Positions 1 to 12,079 of a stretch of 64,000 bases of DNA are shown one piece after another. Origin of the DNA: Sambucus nigra (Eukaryota > Streptophyta > Magnoliopsida > Dipsacales > Adoxaceae). The notes beneath the pieces are model-generated. The model did not search any database. It was not told the DNA's origin and saw nothing but the letters and a program-made list of their open reading frames with translations. The stretch is taken from assembly GCA_949130495.1 (NCBI GenBank), contig OX422222.1, positions 102,537,709 to 102,601,708 of the forward strand, written 5' to 3'. Numbering within the stretch: position 1 is the stretch's first letter; each line of letters begins with the position of its first letter. Both the position numbers and the translations under genes were made by a program.

Positions 1-1380
1 GATCAACATTAATTGGCTTAAACATCTTACGAAGCATCACTTTTTTTCCTAGGAGTCTTTATCGGGCACTTTGCTAACTGTTACTTCCTCTACTCAATCT
101 TCTTCCGATCTTGATACAGAGGTTAGTATGTATACAAATATATCTCTATAGAACTGTATTTACTTATTAACCTTGGTATTGTTTATACATGGGATTGAAA
201 TTACTTGGGTGCAAGTAATTTGAATGCTTTTTTGGAATTTCGTGTGCGGATTACCCATGGTTTAGTCATTTTGTCATGTATGTGAAGTCGCTGCCAAAGT
301 TGGAAGGTCGGTTCATGCAGATTGCTCAAGGTTTAGTAATTTTTTTCTCATCTCTATTTGGAGACTCCCACTCTCACACGTCTCCCCACACAGATAACTC
401 AAAATAATATCCTCCACAAATGTCTTCCTCTATTAAAACTCTTCCTCCCTCCCGTTCTCTCAAAATTTATGAGAATGTAAAACTTCTCTAGCATTTCCCT
501 CTCACATGGCCACTATTCTTCATCTATTCCCTCTGATCAATACATGTCAACCAAACATTTAACAAGTCATACTGAGTTTTGGATTTGGATGTAAATTTAT
601 ACATGGGAGTAAAAAATGGTCCGGTGAGGACTTGGTTCTCCAAAAGTAAGATATCTCTCAAAGTCTATATATATGATTGAATTTCAGTAGCATATCTCTT
701 CAATTACATGATAGTCATATACAGTAGAGGTGGTATTTGATATATACTTTCAACTGCTATATTTTATTAGATACGTTGTGAACCTTCATATTTTTTTTTC
801 TACCTACTTTGTTTACTTTTTCAACAATAGTTATCAATTAAAAATATTTTATTGTGCAATTTATTTTTACCTTTTCTCTCATTCTTACAACATTTTCCCT
901 CTTTGTTTTAGATTCCATTCTTTTTGGAGGTTTCTTTCATGGGTTTATTACTGTCACTCTTAATTTTTTTGTTGTGTGATATAATTTCAGAAATTTAAAA
1001 AAAAAGTTTTTATTTTTATTTAGGTGAATTCCATTTTTTAGTTGACTTTCAAAGCTTTTATGGAGGTGTATGTGTGTGACCGTAAAACACCCCTGGTGAG
1101 TCTATTATTATTTGTTCTCTCTTTTTCTCAAATTATGTAACATTGATTTTAGTGAGATGAACTATTTTAAAATTCATAGTATTGATTTTGGGAACAAAAC
1201 AGAAACCTGATGATCACGTCGGCTAATGAAGGGCATTTCTTGATCATATTATGTTATCACTCTTTTTTACTTATTGGTTCTTTAAATTTAATCTAAAGAA
1301 ACAAAATTAGTTGTGCTAAATATTTATGTTATTTCAATTGACGATTTGAAATTGATTTGCTAACAATTAATTTGGAGAGG

Positions 1381-1404
1381 ATATATATATATATATATAT
1401 ATAT
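1381..1404. repeat. (AT)n microsatellite
   Basis: Twelve uninterrupted AT dinucleotides upstream of the P450 gene. A second short AT run (about 1436-1447) leads directly into the AG repeat. Confidence 0.95.
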
Positions 1405-1446
1405 TCGGCCACGCATCGCGTGGCCTTCATGCTAGTATATATATAT

Positions 1447-1448
<2 letters not shown>

Positions 1449-1522
<74 letters not shown>
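1449..1522. repeat. (AG)37 microsatellite
   Basis: A perfect AG dinucleotide run of about 37 copies lies roughly 220 bases upstream of the P450 start codon. GA/CT tracts are common in plant core promoters and 5' leaders. Because of its position it could be a length-variable element of the promoter. Confidence 0.95.
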
Positions 1523-1528
<6 letters not shown>

Positions 1529-1592
1529 CTCGATTGTTGGTGTACATTTATTCCACATACAAAAGGACAATACAAATAGTCTCCGGCGCACA

Positions 1593-1600
1593 TATATAAA
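1593..1600 (+). promoter_or_regulatory. Candidate TATA box for the P450 gene
   Basis: TATATAAA lies about 143 bases upstream of the ATG at 1743. With the usual 25-35 base offset, transcription would start near 1625-1635 and give a 5' leader of about 110 bases. The alternative TATA-like string at about 1436-1447 would place the start inside the AG repeat. Confidence 0.5.
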
Positions 1601-1742
1601 CACGACGAGGCTAAATAAATTATCATAACAACAACATCGAAGTGAACATGTGAGTAACAAATTAGAAGGTTCACATTCTTACAAACAAACCTCTCCTCTT
1701 AGATATTCCAAAAAATAAAAAGTTTCCCATACAAGTCTCTCC

Positions 1743-4700
1743 ATGGAATTGGCAATGTATTTAACAATTCTTCTTTCACTACTACTTCTCTCTTTCCTCT
1801 TTCTTAACAAGAGAGATTCCAAAAGGCTCCCACCAGGTTCTTTAGGATTACCCTTCATAGGCCAAAGCTTTGGCCTATTGAAAGCCATGAAAACCAACAC
1901 GGGGGAAGAATGGTTCCAACGAAGAATAAAAAAATACGGTCCCATTTCAAAACTTAGTCTCTTTGGGACTCCAACAGTTTTTCTCCATGGCCAGGCTGCA
2001 AACAAGTTCATATACACATGTGATGGCGATATCTTGGCCAATCAACAACCTACATCTATTAGCAGGATTATTGGCGGGAGAAATATTATGGAGTTGAGAG
2101 GGGATGATCACAAACGTATGAGGGGAGCCCTTGTTTCTTTTTTAAAGCCGGAAGTGTTAAAGCAGTATGTTGGGAAGATTGATGAAGAAATTAAAAGACA
2201 TCTTGAGATGCATTGGCATGGTAAAAAGGAGATCCAGGTACATATATCAAAGTTAACTACTAAATATAAATGAAATCATTTTCTCAAGCATCTTTGAAGG
2301 CACTAACGTTTGATCCACAACACAAATACTAAATAAATTGTGTTTTTAGGTGCTTATTGCATTCCCGGACGATAAATATGATTGTGGGTATAGCCATGTA
2401 GGCATAATAGACTCAAATTTTTACTTTCCAGAACTGATTATATTATTATGCCCTTATTAAATATGTAACACTATATACCTAAAATAACATTATCAGCATA
2501 TTTATACCATATATTTATGACATATAATTATTTTACATAAGTAAAAGTTTGGGTCGGTCTCGACGGAAACTGAAAGGATTGTCACCTCGGGCTCACTGAA
2601 TTTTGAGGATTTTTAGATGCTGCAGATGCAGAAGTTTTGATTTTTTTTTAAGATCATTTTGTACAAAACTGTTCATTTTTTATGATTCTTAAAATTAATC
2701 AAAATTTCATAATTTATGACGTTTTTATATCAAGTATCATAAAAATTTCCTTTGCATGACCTTTTTCACAACACGATCATTTAATTTTATATATTCCCTT
2801 TTGCTTTTAATACTTTATTTTGATTATGGGGCACAATTTAAAAAAATCACCTTGAGCTCCAAAACTATGTTACTAGAATGAATTTATGTGGCAAATGTGA
2901 CTGTTATCGACATTGCGGCAAAATTATCTGCCACCACCGATGGTCCCTTTTGATGACATAAAAAACATCATGATTAAGCCATTAATAAGAGACCATAAAA
3001 TATGTAGTGTAGTGATTATTATACCGAGTGTTATCACATATTCACGTAAATACATGTTTTCTCTCTCCGAACTTGTTATTTCGATCACATGGTTAGCGAT
3101 TTGCATAAACTTTATTAGTTTGTGATAGCACGTTAGAAAAATCACTGCTACACTGAAAATTTTCCCCATTAATTGAGCAAGGACTTATGTAAAAAATACA
3201 GGTGATGCCCGCCATGAAGACCCTGACTTTCAATGTAATTTGCTCTCTTATATTCGGTATAGAGAGGGGAACAAGAAGAGACATACTTGTAAAACTGTTC
3301 GAAGACATGATACGAGGAATTTTATCAATACCTGTGAATTTGCCCTTTACACAATTCAACCGCTGTCTAAGGGCAAGTGCAAAGGTTAAAGCTATAGTTA
3401 AGGAGCTTATAATTGAGAAAAGAGCAGCACTAAAAGCCCAAGGTGCTTCCCCTCATCAAGATCTCATCACTTGCTTGCTTAGCATTCAAAATAATGAGGA
3501 TTTGTGTGTCATGACTGATGAGGAGATTGTGGACAATGTCATAATTATAATGATTGCCGGCCATGATACATCATCTATTCTCCTTACCTTCTTGGTCAGG
3601 ATTTTAGCCACTGACCCATCTGTCTATACGGCTATTCTTCATGGTATGCCTCTATCTGTCCCACTTTTTAAAGAAAATATATTGTACTTCTATAGTGTCA
3701 AGTGGCTGTTGATCTCCCAATATGTGTTGTTTTTTTAATATTCATTCCTATAATATGTTTTGTGTTACGTCAAGTTTGTGTTATTTATTTTTAAGAGCTT
3801 TGAAAATTTATGTCCTATTGTGATAGGATATCTAGAAATAGGATAATAAATATTTTATTTGTAAATTTTGTCCCTATTTTTTAATAAAATCGCTGGTGCG
3901 AACCCATATTCATAAAACGTCAGTCAATCAAAGCATGCCACTTCAGCGGATAATTTGAAAATAGGGACTAAAAATGAAAACAAAATATCTGTTGTTCTAT
4001 ATCCATAATCAATATTATTTTTAGTCCTAAAATACATAATCTATACTTTTAATCGGTGTTTTGTTGCAGATAGCCTTAAGAGGATGTCTCCATATGAAAT
4101 GCCCCATACACATTACAAGAAAATTGTTAAAAAATCACATGCACGAATTATAAATGTCACATTCCCTCGTCCCTCAAAAGTTTTCTTAGAAGGACAACTC
4201 TACAAGATTTGCCAAAACAATCTGTAATCAATTTGTATCACATGTTTATAATCAAGTGTTTATAAAAGTTTCAATAATCTGCTCCTCCCTTGGCATTGGT
4301 AATTAAGCTCACGTCACAGCGTTATTGAACCATGTCAATCGTGTCAACGTTTTAACAACCCAACCGCATTAAAGATAAACACAAACCCACTAATTAATAG
4401 GCCTGTTTTGTCAATGAGAATGGATTTGGGAACGCTAGCGTTCCATTGTTACTTTGTTGGAACGTGTCCCCTATATCCATCATTGTACAACAAAGATTTA
4501 AATCCACTTAAAATATTAAGCAGAAAAACTACAAAATATTGGGTGCTCCTACGATTCCATGAGATATATGAGGTGGTGATCGCTTTAGCAAGTGATATCA
4601 GTCTACAAGAAGAGAGTTGTTTTACATTTAATTTCTTTGTTGGTTTTAAATTACCTGCACGTATAGACTAAAAGAAGTATCTTAAATTTTTTCTTCTAAG

Positions 4701-5192
4701 TACACTACCATATTATGTGAATGGACAATGCAGAACAAGAGGAAGTTGCAAAGAGCAAGGGTATTGAGGAGCTTCTCACATGGGATGACCTTGGAAAGAT
4801 GAAGTACACATGGAGAGTAGCAACAGAGACTCTAAGGATGACGCCTCCTGTATTTTGTTCCTTCAGGAAATCCCTCAAAGATATTGAATACGAAGGATAT
4901 TTAATTCCCAAAGGGTGGCAGGTAACAAGAACAAAATACAGCTTTAGACAATACATTTTCACAAATATGGGAGATTTTTTAGTCAATCAGCAGTTTGACA
5001 CTGAATATACGCATCACAATTCACCAATCACGTGGTGAATCAACTTATAGGAAACCACATGCATATATATATACACACAGAAACACACATAGAGAGAGGG
5101 TTCAAAAGCGAATCAAAAGATCGAACTTTTCAACGAACGACATTAAAAAATGACTAAATTAGTTGTTATTCCTATGTTGTAAATTGTAATTG

Positions 5193-5227
<35 letters not shown>

Positions 5228-5812
5228 CATCATCATCCTCCCATCTTCTTCTTCTCTCTCTAAACCTCCATTACCAAAAACAAAACACAAACATCCAAAC
5301 TCTATACCCGAACTCAGCACACCTGCAATACCCATTACCAAAATCAATACCACACCTGTTGTACCCGGTAACCTCCATAATTAAACTCAGCTCCATCCAC
5401 CTAAAACCAGACCAACCCGAAACTAACCCACCTGCCACCGGCCTGATACAAAACCCATGGCAGCCCCCTTCTCACCACCTGACCCCCCTGCAGAAACAAA
5501 CATCATGGGATGCAGCTTCTTTATCTTCAAATAGGTTCGTGTATAATCAGTGTTCCTGTCACATTTAAGAGATGCCAAACACCGAACAAATTTTGACAAC
5601 CTCAAACTCAATGAGGTTGTGGTGTTGGTGATTGAGCAAGCACCACTGGTTGGTGGGTTGGGGGTGGGGGGTGAGGTGTAAAAAAAATATTGGATCTACA
5701 CGCGTGTCCGTTGCTGCGGACCAATTACAATTTAGGAATTACAATTAATTGAGTTGTTTTTTAATGTCTTAATAGGTTCGATAGAATGTTCATGTCTTTT
5801 GTTTCGCGTTTG

Positions 5813-5899
<87 letters not shown>

Positions 5900-6900
5900 G
5901 TGTGTGTGTGTGTTTGGGGGGTTGTGGGGGGCGGGTATGTATTAAGTAGTAATCTCAAGCCATGCTTTTAAGTGATAATATATTGTTAACAAGATTCTCC
6001 TCCAGCCCCAAAGAGGTAGTTGAGTGATAGGACTAAGTTACTTGCACTCTAAGATCTTGAGTTTGATTTTCATCACCAATAACACTAAGTCTCTTGGCTG
6101 AGTGATATAAGGTTGTCACTGGAACAGTCTTGGGGTGGATTGGGATTAATCCCAAGTTCGATCTCCGACACTGTCAAAATAATGCTTGGCTAGCCGAAGC
6201 CACGAACCGTGAATAGAGATTAGTCGAGGTGCACCCAAAGCTGGTCCGGACACCTCATGATATATTAATAAAATAATAACAAAAGATTACATGATTATGC
6301 AATCAATCAAAAATATATTGCAACGAGTATCAAAATTTTTTTGCAGCACCTACTTAGTCATGATGAAAAAAATAGTTGTCTAATATACTAGATTACGTTA
6401 TTGCGAAAATGGAATTGTATTTTGCTAGAAAAAAATATATTTGTAGCAATGAAATATCCATTCTTGCTGAAATATTCATAGCAAAAAAATACTTTGTCAT
6501 ATTCCGTGTCTGATGTTAACAAAGGAATGTGCGTAATGAGTTTTTATATTTGAATTGAGATATATTTGCAATTTTTGATATGCAGGTAGTTTGGGTTGCA
6601 GGCATGACACATATGGATGAGACAATCTTCCCAGATCCATTAAAATTTGACCCAACCCGTTTTGAGAAACAAGCGGCGACCCCACCTTATAGTTTCGTGG
6701 CGTTTGGAGGAGGACCACGGATTTGTCCTGGTTACGAGTTTACAAAAATTGAAACTTTATCTATGATTCATTACTTGGTGACTACTTTCGCATGGAGACT
6801 CAAAGGCAAAGATACATCTTTCAGCAGAGTTCCAATGCCAGTCTTCAAAGATGGATTAACAGTCGAAATTGAGCCAAAGAAAGCCAACATTCTCCATTGA
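1743..6900 (+). CDS. Cytochrome P450, CYP716-like, four exons, apparently intact
   Basis: The predicted exons are 1743-2237, 3202-3643, 4734-4921 and 6586-6900. All introns are GT-AG and phases agree across joins; the exon 2/3 join completes a Glu codon. The product is 479 residues, normal for the family. Visible parts are an N-terminal membrane anchor (about residues 3-21), a proline-rich hinge (LPPGSLGLPFIG), the I-helix AGHDTS (284-289), the K-helix ETLR (344-347), FDPTRF (396-401), and the heme loop FGGGPRICPG with Cys422 as iron ligand. CYP716 enzymes are ER-bound monooxygenases that oxidise triterpene scaffolds such as beta-amyrin using NADPH-P450 reductase; taxoid hydroxylases are relatives. 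The start at 1743 directly precedes the anchor and has G at +4. Family placement rests on overall motif pattern; the substrate cannot be told. Introns of 964, 1090 and 1664 bases hold repeats, and no stop or frameshift was found. Confidence 0.88.
3850..3989. mobile_element. Possible MITE in P450 intron 2
   Basis: About 140 bases are bounded by imperfect inverted arms of about 32 bases that share the core TTTTGTCCCTATTTT-like sequence and its complement. The size and AT-rich ends fit a non-autonomous DNA element. No target duplication could be fixed, so this is tentative. Confidence 0.35.
5180..5734. mobile_element. 555-bp terminal-inverted-repeat element in P450 intron 3
   Basis: The 17-base sequence TAAATTGTAATTGGTCC at 5180-5196 is matched perfectly, in inverted orientation, at 5718-5734. 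The interior is C-rich on the plus strand, unlike the AT-rich intron around it, and starts with a 31-base C tract. This fits a non-autonomous DNA transposon. No transposase is present, and the superfamily and target duplication are not clear. Confidence 0.5.
5195..5225. repeat. Poly-C tract (31 C)
   Basis: A homopolymer of about 31 C abuts the left inverted repeat of the intron 3 element. Its length may be inexact because such runs are prone to sequencing slippage. Confidence 0.85.
5816..5913. repeat. Compound (CT)n(AT)n(GT)n microsatellite
   Basis: Three abutting dinucleotide runs lie within P450 intron 3: CT to about 5845, AT to about 5867, then GT with one interrupting C to about 5913. 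A G-rich stretch follows. Confidence 0.95.
6010..6262 (+). mobile_element. tRNA-derived SINE-like sequence in P450 intron 3
   Basis: An A-box-like TGGCTGAGTGAT (6095-6106) is followed at the usual distance by a B-box-like AGTTCGATCTCC (6155-6166), as in RNA polymerase III promoters. A second A-box-like string lies near 6020. The 3' part ends GCTGGTCCGGACACC-like, followed by an A/T-rich tail, which resembles the conserved 3' region I recall from Au-type plant SINEs. The 5' boundary is uncertain. Confidence 0.55.
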
Positions 6901-9277
6901 TTATGATAAAGAATATGATCTTGAAAATTAGTGTCATGACGTGTAGCCTAGTTTAAGTGATTGGCATACATTACACAATATAGATTGGAAATGAGAAAGA
7001 TTTTATCTATTACGTATCCCTACTAAGTGCTCATACTAAATAACAATATAGACATGTAACTATTGCTTATATTAAAAGAAAAATAATAGCATGTGTGTTC
7101 AGGCACATGTTTTGAGCTTCAAACTAATAAGTATGAGAACTCGTATATCTATCCTACTAAATGTATGTTGGAACTTTGTTCCTACTATTATTGGGTTCTT
7201 AGTATATACCTTTAGGGTACATGTTATCACCATCTATATTAAAATTAGTGGTAAACCTTGTGATGCATAAGAGAGCAGAGAGTTTTTTTAAATAAAGGAG
7301 CTTAATTTTTTGAAACTATGACCGGAGGTATAGATATCCATAATGTTAAATGTATATTTTGTACATAATTAAGTAATAATTATGGTGAACATATAAATAT
7401 ATCAATAATGGTTTTCCCTTGATTTATAAAAATATCTTTAAAAAATTAACTACAATAAGCTTTCAAAATCAAAATATATAGAAATATGATTAAATGAATA
7501 TTTGATTGTCAAATTACAAAATAGTTGATACAAGTTAAGGATGGTAATAATCCCTATGTTAGATAACGCCAAAAAAATTTGGTTGCCGTGTGTCAAACTA
7601 AAACAAAAAAAGGCACCAACCCAGGCACGCACAAAAAAGAAAAAACTCATCAACATAAATGTGCAGAAGCATACACACTTAATCACTAAAAAAAACACAA
7701 ACTATACACACGCACATACAAAAAAAACAATAATAATAAACAAATATTGATACCCAGTTCAAGTTCTACATAATAAATGTTGTCTCCTGCACTTTTTGTT
7801 CGTGTACTAACTGAGTTAAGGAAAAAAGTGTAGTAATTGACTTAAGGAAAAATAACTTGGGTTATAAAGCGAAGGATTATCTACCATCATCATCTCCACC
7901 ATCCTACTACCATTGCCCGGGTTTGTTTGATTTTTACTTTTTTTAGTCAAATACTGAAATGTCCCTTGAACTATCTCATGGGTTTCATTTCAGTCCTAAA
8001 TCTTTAATTTGTCTCCGTTTAGTCCTAGAACTATTGGAGCGTTTTCAATTTCGTCCTCAATTTTTGCGTTATTCAATTTACTCCTCAAACTATCTTAATA
8101 GTTTCCATTTGTTCATAGTCTTGATTTATATAAAACCTTTAGTAACTAAAAATTATATGTTGGTGACCAACTCTATAACTAAACTAACTTGTATGCATCA
8201 CAAATCATTTCGTAATTAGCCATAATGACTTTTATGCTACTAGTTGTGTAATCTCGACAGATATTAATGATATATAGTCTTACTTTATATAATTCAAGTC
8301 TCACAGTGCTTCGCAGGTAAAATAGTGTCCCAAGGTTTTTACCAATACCTGAATGTAATTGGCATAAGCACCCGACGTTGGCAAGGTTCCCATTTGAAGA
8401 GATGCCTAATGTCAACCTTCCATTCGTTTCCTACTTTAGACTGTACCTCTAGATGACTATAAAAGATGAATATTGGGACTAAATTCAAGAAGGTAATAAC
8501 ATAAAGGTAAAATGTTCAAAGATCACACAACTCCCTCTTAAAGAAAACTTAAATATATAGAAAATGGAAAGATTACAAAGGAAGAAGGGTGTCTATAGAT
8601 TTTTTAGATCACATAAGAATTGTTTTCTCTAAGAGGATTTGAATGACTAAACTTATTCTTAGCTCGAGAATACTTAGTTGATCCGTGTTCCTTCTTATTA
8701 AATATGGATGCCTTTCATAGGCACTTTCAGACTCCAAACTCGGACTTAAAATGAAATTAAAAGTATAATAATTCAAAAGTTTCAGACACTAGTGCAATAA
8801 CTTATTCCACTACTAAAAACAAAATATAAAAAGACAATAATATAATTATTGAAGTGAGAGGAGCCCCTATTCACGTGACACTGTCAGCCTTCGGTAATAT
8901 TTTTAATGTTATGACATCATTCTTCCTTAAGACTTTCCCAAAAATAGGCTCCATCATCTTCGAAATTCGAAATGTATGAAGCTATATCATTTTCTTTATC
9001 TTCACGTTTTGTGATGAGATCACAAAGAACATCACACCATCTTATGGATTAGTATTTTCCCTCATCCACATTTTTCAATATTCGTATATCTAATCCAATG
9101 GTAGATTTGTGTCTAGTAGCTCTTTTCGCCAATGAGGGGAAATTACAAAGGTGATTCTTCTGCAATGAACGAGATTAAACCCTTCCTTTGCCAATTATGT
9201 AGAAACCACATTAATCACGAAGAAACCTATTGTTCTTGCTTTTATTGGATCAATTGTAGTTTCTTTAAGATCACTAT
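6901..9277. other. Intergenic DNA downstream of the P450
   Basis: No supported gene. About 7950-8110 has a diffuse repeated theme (TTTAGTCCT...GAACTAT...CAATTTCGTCCTC) of the kind seen in decayed plant DNA transposons, but no ends were found. 7700-7740 is A-rich. The stretch 8650-9277 has no recognisable domain and is the left flank of the Copia LTR array. Confidence 0.5.
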
Positions 9278-10318
9278 TGTAAGGACATTATCGTACATTG
9301 TCCGTTTACAATTGAGTATGGCGTATACCGCTACAACCATCGAATAATGTTCAAGATAACATATGCAACAAGACTGATCCGAATATCAAGTATTCTTTAA
9401 CAACAAGCGTCGACAGGATTAACTTCGGTAAGGTTGTATTTTTAATCCCTTAACAGTTCACTTAGAGTCTTGGAATAATTTTTATGAAATTTTTTCTAAG
9501 TGTTGGAGCGGAGTTTTTTTATCAAAAATATTTTTCTAAGTCTTGAGGCGGACTGGAATAAAAAATTGTTTTTCGCTTCAGTCGTTCGAGCGACTTACGT
9601 GTCTCGTTCGAGCCACATCCTCATATCGTGTGAAGCTCGTTCGAGTGACACGTCTCTTCATTCGACTGACAACCTGAACTTGTTCAAGCGACACGCCGCT
9701 TTAACTTTTTTATAAAGAACATGTTAAACAACTTCGTTTTTCATCACAAGACTGAGATTTTAGTTCTACAAAAACTGCTTTGGCAGAAATGTCTCTCTTC
9801 TCATTTTTGAGAGTTTTAGCTTTGCTTTCAATTCTCAAATCATCCCAATCTTTATGTGAATTCTTTTGGAACCCTAAATTTTTTTTTTGGGAAGTTTCTC
9901 TTGCACAAAATATCTCTATTTCTAATTTAGGTGCCAGTTGAGGTAGGTACTGGGCCGACTTAATATGTAGTACTCGCAGGTGTTCTTGGGCTGATTAGGA
10001 CTGCTTGTTCTTGTGGACTGCTGAGGTTTTTCCATTGCTGACTCTAGACTACGTGCCTATGTGATTGTTCTGCAGAATGATCATTGCAGGTTTTATTGTA
10101 ATCATTGTAACTATTATAGTAAAATAAAAGGCTTTACCTGAAAGGTTTTTTTTCGAAAATTTGTGAATTAGCAATTTTATTTGTGATGGTTTGACACACA
10201 CACGTAGTTGCATGTTTAGGGGCTGAATCAATTTGATTTAATAATTGGCTCTAATTAAATAAGTTTAAATTAGGAATTTGTGAGTTTATTTAAATCGGTA
10301 TCACACATACATTTTACA
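9278..10318 (+). repeat. Copia-type LTR 1 (5' outermost)
   Basis: It begins TGTAAGGACATT and ends CATTTTACA, so it has intact TG...CA termini. It holds the repeated TTCGAGCGAC motif block (about 9580-9690) and a TATA-like TTTATAAAG just after. With LTR 10 it is one of only two copies with the TG start preserved. Confidence 0.85.
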
Positions 10319-10321
10319 AAT

Positions 10322-10332
10322 TGGTATCAGAG
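10322..10332 (+). other. Primer-binding site (initiator-Met tRNA type)
   Basis: TGGTATCAGAG directly follows LTR 1. The same 11 bases recur at 10363-10373, followed by AGGGTTA as in the other units, so the gag-bearing copy has two primer-site-like sequences 41 bases apart. Confidence 0.8.
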
Positions 10333-10473
10333 TATTTTTATGCAATCACCACCTTTACACAGTGGTATCAGAGAGGGTTACACTAATTTATCCTGCTTGA
10401 TCTTGTTTTTTACAAAAAATTACGTGATATTGATTTTTTTTTTGAAAAAATCTGATTTTTAAAATTCGTCCCA

Positions 10474-11759
10474 ATGTTTCTGAATGAAAACTTATATAAT
10501 CGGTTGCCAATTTTTGATGGGTCTAATTATGCTTATTTGAAAGCCCGCATGAAATCACGTTTGAAAACAATTGATGAAAAAGTTTGGATAATATGTGAAA
10601 GACGCTTGACTCCTCCCACTGTCATCGCAAATAATATCACAAATTTAAAACCTATGTCAGACTAGACTGAGAATTAATTGAAGTGGAGCACTTTTAATTC
10701 ACGTGGGGTTAGTGCAATTTTTGAACACGTCACCTGTGACAAGTTCTGACGTATTATGACGTGCACCACGTCTAAAAAAGCGTGGGATGTTTTAGAACTC
10801 ACCCACGAAGGCACTAATGCAGTCAAAGAGTCTACAATTTAAGATTTAACACTTAATTTGAAATGATAACCATGCTTGAGACGAAGTGTTTTGATGAGTT
10901 TTATGCACGCTTGTCTGACAGTTGCAATACTAGTTTTTTCTTGGTGAGCCTGTACCTGATGCACGAGTGAGTAAAAATATTTTACGATCGCTGCCAAAAC
11001 GTTTTATCTCGAAAGTGACTGTTTTGAATACCTTAGGAAATTTGAGTCGTTTGAAATTAGGAGAGGTAGTAGGAGACCTTTAGACATATGAGATTTACAT
11101 GTTCCCCAACACTGTCAAGCCTAAGGATAAAAGGATTACACTTAAAACCCAGTCCAGGAAGGAAAAGGAACTGTCCAAGTGTGAGAAGAAATAAAAAAGT
11201 GATATCTTGTGAGTCCGAGTCTGATATTGATATGGCCATGCTTGAAAATAATTCAAAAAATTTATCAAGTTTTCAAAACAAAATTCTTCCAATAAAAAGG
11301 TTTTTAAGAAAAACAAAAGGAAAGATGAGGTCAAAGAGAGCGGTGAGAAAGAGGGTAAGAATCAGAAAGAGGAAGAAGATAAGTTCTTTGAGTGTGAGGG
11401 GAGAGGACATAAAGACTTTGAGTGTACCACTAGGCTAAAGAGAAAGTGCAAAAATATTGCCATGCCCGCCACTCTTAGTAATAATGAGGAAGATGTGAAA
11501 GATTTCCGGGATGAGTCTTCCCATGGGAAGTTTTTTTCTTTTTCTACTGGTCATGTGAGCACACCCATTTATTCTCATGGCGATGAGGATACTTGTGCAC
11601 ATAAGCCCCCCAAGGATGATTGTAGTGTTTCTAGTGAGGGTGAGAGTGAGTGCGCTAGTGAGGGTGATAGTGAGCTCTAGATCGCTATTAGAGATTTATA
11701 TGTCGGGACCTTAAAAATGAAGAAGATGAATAAGTAATTAGGTTGTAGGGTGATTTATT

Positions 11760-11800
<41 letters not shown>

Positions 11801-12079
11801 TGAGAGTTTGAGAGGATTTGAGGCGTCGATAAGTCAACTCGAGAAGGTGAAGGTTTCTTTATATGTGCAGTTGATTGTCGTCAATCGAGAGAAAAGTGAA
11901 CTTATAGCCCGTGTGTCACAATTAAATAAATATCTTGAACACGCCTTGGAGTTTAAAGCCACTTTAGAGGATACATCTTCACAGGTAGGAAATATTCTCC
12001 TCTGTCCCGCTTTGGGTAATATTAAGAGACTAGGAATAGGTCATGACGGTGTATCCATTTACATGCTACACCCGAGCTA
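10474..12079 (+). pseudogene. Decayed Copia gag
   Basis: The reading starts at 10474 (MFLNENLYN...) and shows the gag N-terminal signature FDGSNYAYLKARM and the conserved DEKVW, typical of the Copia gag capsid region. It then continues in broken frames through 10680-11090 (recognisable pieces such as KKAWDVLE and KRFISKVT). A zinc-knuckle remnant FECEGRGHKDFEC lies near 11388-11427. An acidic Ser/Glu-rich stretch follows (11462-11680), then a coiled-coil-like piece (11808-11990). Stops and frame changes occur throughout, and an AG run (about 11765-11797) interrupts it. Gag would form the virus-like particle that packages element RNA. No protease, integrase or reverse transcriptase follows. 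The family assignment is firm; the Copia sublineage is not. Confidence 0.75.
11765..11797. repeat. (GA)n microsatellite in the gag remnant
   Basis: About 16 GA dinucleotides lie between the acidic and coiled-coil parts of the decayed gag, probably expanded after coding capacity was lost. Confidence 0.9.

Larger units (their letters stand above)
1..1590. other. AT-rich upstream intergenic DNA
   Basis: No convincing gene is visible. The stretch is AT-rich, with short open frames of low-complexity composition. Positions 1-126 can be read as a possible exon tail (plus strand, frame 3) ending at a GT dinucleotide, but there is too little to assign. The last 200 bases are dominated by AT and AG microsatellites that precede the P450 promoter. 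Confidence 0.5.

Noticed and set aside
1..126. Possible 3' end of an upstream exon, ending at a GT.
   Set aside because: Only about 40 codons are visible, with no recognisable domain and no start; composition does not stand out enough.
1329..1674. Several open frames of Ser/Leu or Arg/Glu repeats on both strands.
   Set aside because: They are translations of the AG microsatellite, not genes.
5761..5971. Open frames rich in Leu/Ser, Val/Cys or His/Thr in P450 intron 3.
   Set aside because: They are read through the CT/AT/GT microsatellites.
9132..9347. A 71-codon frame with several Cys and His residues.
   Set aside because: It straddles the start of LTR 1 at 9278, so it cannot be a native gene, and the Cys spacing fits no known zinc finger.
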